From: Candidatus Gracilibacteria bacterium
GTDB lineage: Bacteria; Patescibacteriota; Gracilibacteria; UBA1369; UBA12473
DNA: 32,694 nt
Reading direction: 5' to 3'
Assembly: GCA_041658685.1 (NCBI GenBank)
Contig: JBAZZS010000005.1
Span: forward strand, 1 to 32,694
In this document: piece by piece, positions 16,901-23,839 of the stretch
Numbering within the stretch: the first letter of the stretch is position 1
How the letters are laid out: every line of letters starts with the position of its first letter
Translations under genes and position numbers: made by a program
The notes under the pieces: generated by a model
Database searches by the model: none
What the model was told of the DNA's origin: nothing
The model's input: only the letters and a program-made list of their open reading frames with translations

Positions 16901-18891
16901 ACGTCACCGAACCCACAACCGACACTCTTGAAAAAAAGGAGGGAGACATCGTTACTTTTAAGGTTCAAGCCTATTACTACAACAACGAAGAAGACGATGA
17001 AAAAACACCGTGGACCGATGATCCCTACACATGGACTTCAAACGACCCCACCGGAACGTTCACCACAACAACAAACACCAGCACCGACGATGGGACCACT
17101 GAAACCCTCGACACCTACGAAACCGAAATTACTTACAAAGTCGGCACCAACCCGGACGCCGACATCGCAGTGAACGTGGATTCCTACTCCGCTTGCAGCG
17201 CCGATTTTTCCATCCAACATCCAAGCCTCACGCTTTCGGATACCTTGGAAAAATTTGTATACACCTACAACTTTGGATTCTTTGCCGTGGACAACACGAG
17301 CATCAATGGAAACTCGTTTAAATCCGACACTACCGAAGGCGTTGAAGGAGATGCTCCTGTCTACGCCCACGATTTCGATTACACCTTCTACACCATTGCC
17401 TACACCCCGGACCCGACACATAGATCCGAAATCAAAATCACGGACACAATCGCCGATGGAATTAAAGGTTTATATAACGATGGAATAACAGCTCCTTCGC
17501 CAAACTCTTCAATCGATTACTACACCGCAATCGGAGACGACCCCATGCCGGTCCGATGTTGGGTGGATGGGAATACAACAACAGGAGAAGACTGTGGACT
17601 TCCGGTTGGCACCTATCGCCCTTTCAGTGTTCAATACGATGATGAACTCAAAACAAAAATTGAAAACTGCGATACCCCGGCCTCAGATGGGTCGCTCAAA
17701 GACGATGGAACTTCCCGCACCATTAAAGATGAAGGCACCACGTGCTTCTCCGGAGACATCGGCACTTCCGATGGTGTGACTTTAAAAAATCTCAACAACA
17801 CATTAAAAACCACGGATGCCATCACCGGCGAAACCAAATATTACCGCGTCGCCATCCGTTATTTGGGTCGCGTTGACAATGGAGGGTTTGAATGCGCAAG
17901 CGAAGCCATGAAAACAGTGGCCTGCCCGGTGGTCGGTCTTACCAACACGGCAAAAGCCGACGGTCGACTCGAAGCCAGCACCACGATAACCATCATTTGC
18001 CCTTATTTCCTGACCCGCAACGCCGGAGACGTCTACCTTGAGGAAGAACTTTCTCAAAGTTACGACATTTCCTGCTACTACCCCCAAGACCGCAACAGCG
18101 ACGGTTTGGTCTTTCTCAGTAAAATATTTGAAGGGATCACCAGCTCCTGCGATACCCCAGACAATAACAGCACCGTGGGCCGCTTCTCCAGCTACATTTG
18201 TGAAATGCTTTCAGATGTGGAGACGGTCACCACTTGGAGCAAAGCCACGATTCAAGAAATTCAAAACGCCAATATCGCGGCCATCACACCCTACGAGGAC
18301 AACCTAAACACAGACGACGCCGACAGCTACACTGTCAAAAATTTCGAAGATCTCAGCGCTATTCACGGCGTTGTCCAATCCAATGAAAAACAAAACGTGT
18401 ACAAAGTCACGGGAAAAGATCTCATTTTCGATCTCGGAATCAACCGCATCCCAAGTGGCGCGTACACCTTTATTGTGGAAGACGGGGATCTCATCATCAA
18501 CAGCAATATCGAATATCTTGGAGGAGATTCCTTTAACATGGACACCGTCACAGACCTCAGTAGCATCCCTTCCATTGCCTTCATTGTTTTGGGCGGAGAT
18601 GTTTACGTTGAAAACAATGTCACGGAAATGGTGGGCGTGTACTACATCGAAGCGCGCGACGGGAAAGGAGGAAATCTCACCGGTCGATGGACCGACCCCT
18701 TCACCAAACTCGTCATCCGCGGATCCGTTTACGGCAACATTGAATCCTTGCTCCAAAACCGCACCTACGCAGGTCCGGCCAACTACGATCAAGGAAACGT
18801 GGTGCTCCGTTACGACGAACGCGTGCTCTTGAACACACCTCCGGGTCTCGAGGAATTCGTGGATGTGCAAAGCGAGGAAGTGGCACGATAG
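13987..18891 (+). CDS. Secreted giant surface protein with Ig-like and DUF4215-type Cys-rich repeats
   Basis: A 1634-residue exported protein. Residues 1-32 are a signal peptide (MKKSIRFGLK, hydrophobic core, likely cut after VQA). About 274-1080 is an array of six diverged domains of roughly 90-115 residues, each opening with a Cys and a strand such as CASLKITSPTTLTYED, with central W-x-GxYTYT and ending GDIITV...C. Three Cys-rich modules of the DUF4215/Myxococcus repeat type are interspersed (493-533, 763-804, 924-964), each CGDGxxD...E.CDDGN...DGC...CQ. A Gly/Ser/Asp-rich linker lies at 902-922. Residues about 1081-1390 resemble a DUF11-like beta domain (ITDTIADGI). The C-terminal 170 residues form a beta-rich domain with repeated GDLII/GGDVYV/RGSVYG strands, as in polymer-forming or beta-helix folds. 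No sortase motif or C-terminal helix is seen. It is rich in Thr, Asp and Ser. Probably an adhesin or surface-layer-like protein held by disulphides. Confidence 0.92.
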   Translation: MKKSIRFGLKCSALILGIILGIQMGPSPLVQALTFTSPSWGGGIATPTMKSVTEMGSISGYVPTHSGATTDYSDASCGPAYHYFKFYLYDGNPEDETYDGYYAEIEKYRINLHTDFVENVDLDSLTCSTPFSDDSGDIIYIDCDDDSYTKTTGGYHLTVTTNLTMSRDGTASILWTYSSPDGAEPTLPYVATIDGYLNYYYEIVGFEPNDDVRNGDTATTDAEIFWTTYGINIERDGSWTPSELADDADIGYDNHAWYTDGDTAVTNYEDCDECNDLTITSPTEITAENADNVTAITIAPEDQDGDTWDGSYEYAGYESDGTTVSSCTFTTSTYYASQGWGSNPLNTDYETVYVYNCGVGDIITVKEVDYEDACSAELFIEDACASLKITSPTTLTYEDMEGGDIQITIQSTDESGATWSGEYTYTATKADGTPADGTFSWSSILAGLSGENPYTTTRTTVYYGGGDAGDIITVTDTAYPDVCYDSIASTVPYCGDGLLDSNGLDNRTGTEDDEACDDGNTADGDGCSSTCQLEAVEACATLEITDPTVITYEDMISGEDIPVTIQSTSTDGGTWTGEYTYTATQVDGITEANGTFSTSSWFAGTWLGSNPYTTTAISVYYGGGDPGDMIFVQETSSPTGVCYDSLSSMLTEEPYCASLTTSPTSITVDQLTGITPITLTDVDQDGAPWTGTYTVSSTNADATATGSCKFTETIDGTGIDTLTTSASIVYVYGCTSGDTITIVETTYPATCNATLATGTIPAPYCGDGVLDLDGADNTVGTADDEVCDDGNNVDGDTCSANCQLETITSVCTDLSIIPGSTSATQVVFTITPTPSTYVSTWIWTTTNASGQFTADEGLTIGNTITSGDLSVEYHGAVDDVITVKDTNAAYSSVCSATANITGGGSGDGDDGGGSSDGGGGGTTYCGDGIINNPPYYDYNSYGTWEECDDGNSINDDGCSNVCQVEDVCADMDVTEPTTDTLEKKEGDIVTFKVQAYYYNNEEDDEKTPWTDDPYTWTSNDPTGTFTTTTNTSTDDGTTETLDTYETEITYKVGTNPDADIAVNVDSYSACSADFSIQHPSLTLSDTLEKFVYTYNFGFFAVDNTSINGNSFKSDTTEGVEGDAPVYAHDFDYTFYTIAYTPDPTHRSEIKITDTIADGIKGLYNDGITAPSPNSSIDYYTAIGDDPMPVRCWVDGNTTTGEDCGLPVGTYRPFSVQYDDELKTKIENCDTPASDGSLKDDGTSRTIKDEGTTCFSGDIGTSDGVTLKNLNNTLKTTDAITGETKYYRVAIRYLGRVDNGGFECASEAMKTVACPVVGLTNTAKADGRLEASTTITIICPYFLTRNAGDVYLEEELSQSYDISCYYPQDRNSDGLVFLSKIFEGITSSCDTPDNNSTVGRFSSYICEMLSDVETVTTWSKATIQEIQNANIAAITPYEDNLNTDDADSYTVKNFEDLSAIHGVVQSNEKQNVYKVTGKDLIFDLGINRIPSGAYTFIVEDGDLIINSNIEYLGGDSFNMDTVTDLSSIPSIAFIVLGGDVYVENNVTEMVGVYYIEARDGKGGNLTGRWTDPFTKLVIRGSVYGNIESLLQNRTYAGPANYDQGNVVLRYDERVLLNTPPGLEEFVDVQSEEVAR
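14806..17226 (+). repeat. Diverged Ig-like and Cys-rich repeat array inside the surface giant
   Basis: Six domain copies of about 300-345 bp alternate in part with three Cys-rich modules, which begin near 15463, 16273 and 16756. Copies 2 and 3 are closest (both with ITYEDM or LTYEDM, EYTYTAT, VYYGGGD and VCYDS). Copies 5 and 6 are strongly diverged, so the array grew by old duplications. Confidence 0.8.
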
Positions 18892-18914
18892 TCACGGAGC
18901 GAAGCGAAGTGACT
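18890..18914 (+). repeat. Family A palindrome, copy A4, overlapping the giant's stop codon
   Basis: AGTCAC (18890-18895) pairs with GTGACT (18909-18914) around GGAGCGAAGCGAA and is followed by TTTCCCC. The giant's TAG stop (18889-18891) forms the first bases of the stem. Hairpin plus short T run would suit a rho-independent terminator, though the T run is short. Confidence 0.8.
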
Positions 18915-18951
18915 TTCCCCCTACTTCTCAACGCACTCCACTACGTTTCAT

Positions 18952-19016
18952 GCGCGGCGTCAGCGAAGTGCGCTCTACCGCACCCTGCATCCCATCCGGC
19001 GCAGCGAGTGTACTTT
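18952..19016 (+). repeat. Degenerate family A copies
   Basis: In the gap after the surface giant, GCGC-GGCGTCAGCGAAGT-GCGC (18952-18973) keeps the 3' half of family A (AGCGAAGTGCGC) with a decayed 5' arm. GGCGCAGCGAGTGTAC (near 18998-19013) looks like a second half-copy. Together with A4 they make a small cluster between two converging genes. Confidence 0.5.
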
Positions 19017-19066
19017 AAGAAAAATGCCCCATTTTCAGTCGCACGATGAACCTTCAACAATTGTAT

Positions 19067-19963
19067 TCACGGCGACAAACAATGCCTGTCCGCATAATTT
19101 TGATCTATCAGATGCGCAATTTGGTGATGCTCTCGGCATAAGGGAGCCATATAACGAGGATCGTGCGTATGCGCGAGCGCGAATCGTTGCGAATGATGAA
19201 TGATTTGCGCGGTTTTTCGACACGTCGAAATGGAACACTTTTGACCAAATTCTTGTTTAAGAATGGCTTTCACACGAACAGGAATATAGCGAGAAGTGGT
19301 GGGTTGAGCCTGAGTCTCTTGCGCAATCATCTCTTTTTCCTGCTCGATTTTCTCTTTTCGTTGTTTTAGAAGTTCCAAAAGGATTTTATTCACGTCGTGC
19401 CCTTGCGCATGGAGGCGGTTAAGCTCGGCAATAACTTCGTCGGAAAGGGAAAAAGAAAGCTCACTCCGCTGCGCTCCGTGAGTGTTGTGCACGTGCACAC
19501 TTTTTAACTCAAATTGTGGCTTATTTAAGCCATTTCGATTTTCAAAATCGCACCCTTTTGCATAGCATTTTTCATCCCTCACTAAGGTCTCCACTGCCGC
19601 GCAAGAAAGTTTTTTAATTTTCCCCGCCAGCTCCTTTTCATTCTCTGCCGTTGCAATCGAAGCCACCCGAATCAATTTATTTACGCTCACGCGCCCTTGC
19701 TCCAATAAATTCTTCAAAATCGGTTTATCCTCAAATCGCTTCTCGAGATGAAGCACTCGCCGCACCTGCATTTCGGACAAGCCCGCCCATTTGGCCGCAA
19801 ATTCAAAAATACTCGAACACCCGCGTTTTTCATAAAGTCGCCGCCGATCCACCTCAGGCAAAAGCCCAATAAATCGCCTGCGCCACAGCAGTGCTTGCTT
19901 GCCAAATTGATCGCAAAGTCGCAGTAATTTTTCATCCGAAATTTTCGCAAGTGAATTTTCCAT
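19067..19963 (-). CDS. HNH endonuclease with in-frame palindromic insert
   Basis: A 298-residue protein whose C-terminus carries an HNH nuclease motif: CSISTCRKTAQIIHHSQRF, then MAPLCREHHQIAH. These provide the central His pair and the final zinc/metal His residues. The N-terminal 130 residues are helical (SMF-like wording: CSSIFEFAAKWAGLSEMQVRRVLHLEKRF), as in many HNH proteins of the DUF222 type. Such proteins cut DNA and are often tied to mobile elements, but a house-keeping or defence role is equally possible. Residues about 137-170 are encoded by a composite of family B (B4) and family A (A6) placed between two helical regions, with no frame break. I choose the ATG at 19963 (MENSLAKISD); the longer reading extends into the divergent promoter region. 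Confidence 0.8.
   Translation of the reverse strand: MENSLAKISDEKLLRLCDQFGKQALLWRRRFIGLLPEVDRRRLYEKRGCSSIFEFAAKWAGLSEMQVRRVLHLEKRFEDKPILKNLLEQGRVSVNKLIRVASIATAENEKELAGKIKKLSCAAVETLVRDEKCYAKGCDFENRNGLNKPQFELKSVHVHNTHGAQRSELSFSLSDEVIAELNRLHAQGHDVNKILLELLKQRKEKIEQEKEMIAQETQAQPTTSRYIPVRVKAILKQEFGQKCSISTCRKTAQIIHHSQRFALAHTHDPRYMAPLCREHHQIAHLIDQNYADRHCLSP
19460..19482 (-). repeat. Family A palindrome, copy A6 (inside HNH gene)
   Basis: Stem CTCAC (19460-19464) pairs with GTGAG (19478-19482). On the minus strand the loop reads GGAGCGCAGCGGA. The host gene reads it in the sense direction as THGAQRSEL. It sits only 3 bp from the B4 element, making a composite insert. Confidence 0.85.
19486..19550 (+). 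repeat. Family B palindromic element, copy B4 (inside HNH gene)
   Basis: TGTGCACGTGCACA (19486-19499), perfect GGCTTATTTAAGCC (19518-19531), and CGATTTTCAAAATCG (19536-19550). Same order as B3. On the minus strand it encodes CDFENRNGLNKPQFELKSV then HVHN inside the HNH protein without a stop codon. Confidence 0.85.
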
Positions 19964-20160
19964 AAATAACAGATTAAATTGACGTTTAAATTCTACCAAA
20001 AATCGCCTCAAAAAGTCACGACAAAAACACTCATTTTGTATGGCGAAAAAGCTAAGAATATTGTAGGGTGAGTATATCCTCACTGCGCAAACTGAGCTAA
20101 CATTAAATCGTGTTTTTCTAATATTTATATATAATAAACTTAACATTTAACCAAAATCCC
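19964..20160. promoter_or_regulatory. Divergent intergenic region between HNH and the 20162 gene
   Basis: The 197-bp gap is AT-rich. On the minus strand TAGAAT preceded by TGG lies at 19995-19990, resembling the extended -10 (TGGTAGAAT) of the giant gene promoter; no matching -35 is obvious. On the plus strand TATAAT at 20130-20135 could serve the 20162 gene. A small inverted repeat GTGAG-TATATC-CTCAC (20068-20083) lies between them and could be an operator or a relic palindrome. Confidence 0.4.
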
Positions 20161-20161
20161 T

Positions 20162-20701
20162 ATGGAACAAAAAAAAAGTGTATGGACAATTATTCTCGCC
20201 ATCATCATCACAGCAATCATTGCCGGCGGCGGAGTATACCTATGGCAAAATCAACCCGCTAACGAGCCAATCTCTTATTCAACGGCAGAAGTATCAACCG
20301 TTTCGACAGGAACAAGATTATTTGATTGGACAGTGGAAGGATTAGAAAACATGGCTTTAGAATGTGGTTCCGAACACACAGAAGGATATTTTAAAAATCT
20401 GGTAGAAACTTACAAAGACACGTCATTAATTCATTACGCGTTTGAGTATAACGGCGAGAGTCAAAACCCAACCGCTTGGGGCATTTCACTATTACCCAAT
20501 TTAATGGGTTATTCGTCTTTAGATGAATTCCAAAACGACTTCAATGTTTGCGCAGTGGGAGGCCTTTATCCAACAAGAATGAATGGAGATTGGCTTTTAT
20601 TCGAAAGTTCATGCGGATCAGGATATTCGGATGATTCGGGGCTTCCTATCGGATGTGACGAAGTTAAAAAGGTTGTTGAACCAACAATCGAGTTCAATTA
20701 A
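20162..20701 (+). CDS. Membrane-anchored extracytoplasmic protein, unknown function
   Basis: A 179-residue protein that I do not recognise. A short positive start (MEQKKSVW) is followed by one hydrophobic helix (about residues 8-27, TIILAIIITAIIAGGGVYLW), so the bulk should face outside. The outer part has four cysteines (ALECGSEH, FNVCAVGG, SSCGSGY, IGCDEV), which fits disulphide formation, and many Ser, Thr, Asn and aromatic residues. There is no lipobox. It ends 15 bp before holA on the same strand and may share its transcript. A -10-like TATAAT lies 26 bp upstream. Confidence 0.75.
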   Translation: MEQKKSVWTIILAIIITAIIAGGGVYLWQNQPANEPISYSTAEVSTVSTGTRLFDWTVEGLENMALECGSEHTEGYFKNLVETYKDTSLIHYAFEYNGESQNPTAWGISLLPNLMGYSSLDEFQNDFNVCAVGGLYPTRMNGDWLLFESSCGSGYSDDSGLPIGCDEVKKVVEPTIEFN

Positions 20702-20716
20702 AATTTAAAATTTCCC

Positions 20717-21718
20717 TTGTCTCCTTCTTCCCCCAACATCGTCCTCCTCTTCGGCGACGACCCGTTCCGCATCAAGGAAAAACTCGATGCGTGGAAAATC
20801 GCGTTTGTCCAAAAATACGGAGGCGACATCAATCTCGACGAGCTCGACGGCGAAACCCCGATCGACAATATTTTGCGTGCCACCGAAGCCATGCCGTTTT
20901 TAGGAGAAAGACGCCTCGTGATTGTCAAAAATCTTTTTCAAGGCCAGGACAAAGACGCGCTCAAAAAATTCGCGGAAAACATTGAAAAAACTCCGGAAAC
21001 CTGCACCCTGATTTTAGTGGAAGAAAAAGCTCCGGACGAACGCACCACGCTCTTTAAAAAACTTCAAAAAATCGCACGATTGGAAGATTGCAAACCTCTC
21101 ACCGGCGCTTTGCTCACCGAATGGATTCAAAAAAAAGCCCTCGAACACGGAGGTCACATCGACGCCCCAAATGCCTTATACCTCAGCCAAATCACCGAAG
21201 GCGACATGTTCACGCTCGACAATGAAATTCAAAAACTCGCCTCCTATTGTAGCCCCAATCCCATCACGCGTGCCGCGATCGACGAACTCGTGCAAGGCAG
21301 TCTGTCCCCTTCCATTTTTCGCCTCACCGATTCTCTAGGCCAAAAACGCGCCAAAGACGCGATCGAAACGTTTCATCAACTCGTAAAAAGGGGAGAAGAA
21401 ATTCCAGGAATTTTTGGCATGCTGGTGAGACAAATTCGCCTCATCCTTCAAATTCTCGACGCCCAAAAAACCACCAAATCCGCGTCCGGCATTGCCGCCA
21501 AGCTCAAACAAAACCCCTACGCAGTTTCGCAAATTTTACCCGCGTGCCGCAACTTCAACGAAGCCGAACTCAAAACGATTTACGGAAAACTCCTCAAAAT
21601 CGACCGCGACCTCAAAACCGGCGAAATCCGCTGGTCCACCACCGACCAAACCGAATATTTGCTGGCCATTGAACAGTTTATTATTGAAGTGTGCCAGTCA
21701 CGAAGCGCAGCGGAGTGA
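20717..21718 (+). CDS. holA: DNA polymerase III delta subunit (HolA), TTG start
   Basis: Delta is the clamp-loader subunit that opens the sliding clamp ring. The 333-residue product has the family layout: N-terminal NIVLLFGDDPFRIKEKLDAW, then FLGERRLVIVKNLF, LILVEEKAPDERTTLFKKL and the helical collar region (SPSIFRLTDSLGQKRAKDAI, MLVRQIRLILQI, LLKIDRDLKTGE). The reading frame opens with TTG at 20717, four residues before the conserved NIVLLFGDD. No in-frame ATG lies nearer, so TTG is the likely start even though no Shine-Dalgarno site is visible. The last six residues (SRSAAE) and the TGA stop come from family A copy A7, so the repeat has replaced or extended the natural C-terminus. Function should be intact. 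Confidence 0.9.
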   Translation: MSPSSPNIVLLFGDDPFRIKEKLDAWKIAFVQKYGGDINLDELDGETPIDNILRATEAMPFLGERRLVIVKNLFQGQDKDALKKFAENIEKTPETCTLILVEEKAPDERTTLFKKLQKIARLEDCKPLTGALLTEWIQKKALEHGGHIDAPNALYLSQITEGDMFTLDNEIQKLASYCSPNPITRAAIDELVQGSLSPSIFRLTDSLGQKRAKDAIETFHQLVKRGEEIPGIFGMLVRQIRLILQILDAQKTTKSASGIAAKLKQNPYAVSQILPACRNFNEAELKTIYGKLLKIDRDLKTGEIRWSTTDQTEYLLAIEQFIIEVCQSRSAAE

Positions 21719-21720
21719 CT
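21696..21720 (+). repeat. Family A palindrome, copy A7, supplying the holA stop
   Basis: AGTCAC (21696-21701) pairs with GTGACT (21715-21720) around GAAGCGCAGCGGA and is followed by TTTCCC. The holA TGA (21716-21718) lies in the 3' arm. Position and T run suggest it doubles as a terminator facing the converging gene that ends at 21766. Confidence 0.85.
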
Positions 21721-21765
21721 TTTCCCTTTCCTCTCCGTATTTCAACCACTTCTCAAACGCACTAC

Positions 21766-22206
21766 TTACTTACTTTTTTTCTCCGGCCTACAATCAACAC
21801 GGATATCAACCGTAGCACCTTCATCATCATCAGTTGGATTGGGTTTATCAGTCTTAGGCATCACTGAAGTAACGCATAAATGCGAGCCTCCTACTTCATT
21901 TCCACCCGAATTATTCACCGCCGCGTCTAAAACACATTCAACTTTATTTGATGGAACATGCAAAAATTGAATCACATTTTGCTCAGGTTCAACCGCAGTT
22001 GCTGCCGGCATAACAATAACAAACTGTCCGCAATTTGCGTCCACACGCGTCTTTACTGCATCGACCTGTAATTCACCTCTAGCTGAAGCAATAGGATATG
22101 CCCCTGCAATATCCGACACATCCAAATTTCTATGAGCACAGGCACCGGATGCGGCTGTAACTGTAGCGGCCAATAAAAGCGATCGTGGTATATTCAATAA
22201 AGACAT
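21766..22206 (-). CDS. Small secreted protein, unknown function
   Basis: A 146-residue protein that I do not recognise. The N-terminus MSLLNIPRSLLLAATVTAASGAC is a signal peptide. ASGAC looks like a poor lipobox (Ser instead of Leu/Val at -3), so it may be a lipoprotein or be cut nearby. Four further cysteines (ANCGQF, VECVLD, HLCVTS, VDCRPE) suggest two disulphides in a small exported domain. The tail is rich in Asp, Pro and Lys. It converges with holA across a 47-bp gap that holds the A7 hairpin. About 100 bp of AT-rich DNA with nothing recognisable lies between it and gatA. Confidence 0.7.
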   Translation of the reverse strand: MSLLNIPRSLLLAATVTAASGACAHRNLDVSDIAGAYPIASARGELQVDAVKTRVDANCGQFVIVMPAATAVEPEQNVIQFLHVPSNKVECVLDAAVNNSGGNEVGGSHLCVTSVMPKTDKPNPTDDDEGATVDIRVDCRPEKKSK

Positions 22207-22310
22207 AAAATAAAAATTTATAAATAATAGGAAAAATCATATCACTTAAAAATATTTTGTCAAGAAAAAGGACCGAAAATAAATTTACCCCTGTTCAATT
22301 CGTCAAAAAA

Positions 22311-23834
22311 TTATAACGTAGGTTTTCTCCCCCACCACTCCATCGACTTCTCATATGCATCCCCCACTCTGAGCACGCGCCCTTCCTCAAACTGCGGGCC
22401 CATAATTTGCAATCCCACCGGCAACCCGGCTTTGGTGAATCCACACGGCACCGACAACCCGGGAATCCCGGCGGTTGAACCAGGAATCGTCAACGCATCC
22501 GCCATATACATAGCCAACGGATCGTCCAATTTTTCGCCAACTTTAAACGCAGGATAAGGAGAAGTCGGAGCACAAAGTACATCCACCTTTTCAAACGCTT
22601 CATTGAATTCTTGAATGATTTTAGTGCGCACTTTTTGTGCTTTGCGATAATACGCATCGTAATATCCCGCGGACAAAACGTACGTCCCGATCATAATACG
22701 ACGTTTGATTTCATCCTGAAAACCTTCGCCCCGTTTATGGTAATAATAATCAATCAAAGAGTCTCCTTCGACGTTGGGTTTTGAACCAAATCGAATCCCA
22801 TCAAATCGCGCCAAATTCGCCGAAAGCTCAGCCGGCATTAAAATATAATACAGCGCAATCGCATACTGGGTCATGGGCAAACTGATTTCCATGATTTTTG
22901 CCCCTTGTTTTTCCAAATGACGAATCGCTTCCCACACCAAATCTTTAACCTCAGTTTGTACTCCTTCGGCAAAATATTCCTTAGGCACTCCAATTTTAAG
23001 GCCTTTCACATCTCCGGTTAAAAGCGACACATAATCCGGCGCCAAAATCGATGGCATGGTCGTATCTCGAGGATCCGATTTTGCCAACGCTTGCAACACG
23101 AATGCCAAATCTTCCACTCGTTTTCCAAACGGCCCCACCGTATCCCACGACGACGCCATGGCCGTAACTCCAAACCGAGACACACGCCCATAAGTCACCT
23201 TAAGCGCAGGCACGGAACACAAAGCCCCGGGCTGACGAATCGAGCCTCCGGTATCGGTCCCGAGCGCATACGTACACAAATCCGCAGACACGGCCGCAGC
23301 CGACCCTCCGGACGATCCGCCTGCCACCCGTTCAAGATCCCACGGATTGTGCGTGGGCCCAAAACAAGAATGTTCGGTGGAAGAACCGCACGCGTACTCG
23401 TCGAGATTGGTTTTTCCCACCATCACCATCCCCTCTTTTCGCAACAACTCCACGGCTGTCGCATCGTACGGCGGCACAAACGTTTTCTGTCCCGGAGACG
23501 CACACGTGGTCAAAACCCCTTTGGTATTGAACAAATCTTTGATCGCGCAGGGCAACCCCTCGAGCAATCCGATTTTTTCTTTTTTCGCAATTTTTTGATC
23601 GGTGCGCGCGGCCGATGCCAACGCCTCTTCTTCGGTCACGGTAATAAACGCATTCAATTGAGGATTGTATTTTTTAATCCGTTCCAAACACGACTCTGCC
23701 AATTCTTTTGCGGAAAATTTTTGCGCCACAAGCCCATCATGCGCTTCGCGAATCGTTAATGCTGCCAGACACGAAGCGGAGCGAAGTGTCCTAGCATTTT
23801 CGTCCCCATGAAATTTTGAAGATATTTTTTGCAT
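22311..23834 (-). CDS. gatA: Glutamyl-tRNA(Gln)/aspartyl-tRNA(Asn) amidotransferase subunit A
   Basis: GatA releases ammonia from glutamine so that GatB can amidate Glu-tRNA(Gln) (or Asp-tRNA(Asn)), replacing a dedicated GlnRS. The 507-residue product is an amidase-signature enzyme: catalytic Lys in CAIKDLFNTKG, the Gly/Ser-rich stretch GGSSGGSAAAVSADL, and the Ser-cisSer nucleophile region LGTDTGGSIRQPG. The ATG at 23834 (MQKISSKF) lies 5 bp after the gatC stop, a normal gatCA operon. gatB is not in the window. Oddity: residues about 15-23 (RTLRSASCL), just ahead of the conserved LTIREAHDGL helix, are encoded by family A copy A8. The active site is not touched. Confidence 0.97.
   Translation of the reverse strand: MQKISSKFHGDENARTLRSASCLAALTIREAHDGLVAQKFSAKELAESCLERIKKYNPQLNAFITVTEEEALASAARTDQKIAKKEKIGLLEGLPCAIKDLFNTKGVLTTCASPGQKTFVPPYDATAVELLRKEGMVMVGKTNLDEYACGSSTEHSCFGPTHNPWDLERVAGGSSGGSAAAVSADLCTYALGTDTGGSIRQPGALCSVPALKVTYGRVSRFGVTAMASSWDTVGPFGKRVEDLAFVLQALAKSDPRDTTMPSILAPDYVSLLTGDVKGLKIGVPKEYFAEGVQTEVKDLVWEAIRHLEKQGAKIMEISLPMTQYAIALYYILMPAELSANLARFDGIRFGSKPNVEGDSLIDYYYHKRGEGFQDEIKRRIMIGTYVLSAGYYDAYYRKAQKVRTKIIQEFNEAFEKVDVLCAPTSPYPAFKVGEKLDDPLAMYMADALTIPGSTAGIPGLSVPCGFTKAGLPVGLQIMGPQFEEGRVLRVGDAYEKSMEWWGRKPTL
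23768..23790 (+). repeat. Family A palindrome, copy A8 (inside gatA)
   Basis: Stem GACAC (23768-23772) pairs with GTGTC (23786-23790) around loop GAAGCGGAGCGAA. It is read antisense by gatA as RTLRSASC, the same frame as the truB copy (SALRFAPC). Confidence 0.85.
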
Positions 23835-23839
23835 AAAAG

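Noticed and set aside
18304..18870. A 188-codon open frame on the minus strand
   Set aside because: Antisense to the C-terminal domain of the surface giant; no start signal and no recognisable motif.
23091..23759. A 222-codon open frame on the plus strand
   Set aside because: It lies fully antisense to gatA, whose catalytic motifs are clear; the His/Arg-rich translation is typical of a shadow frame.
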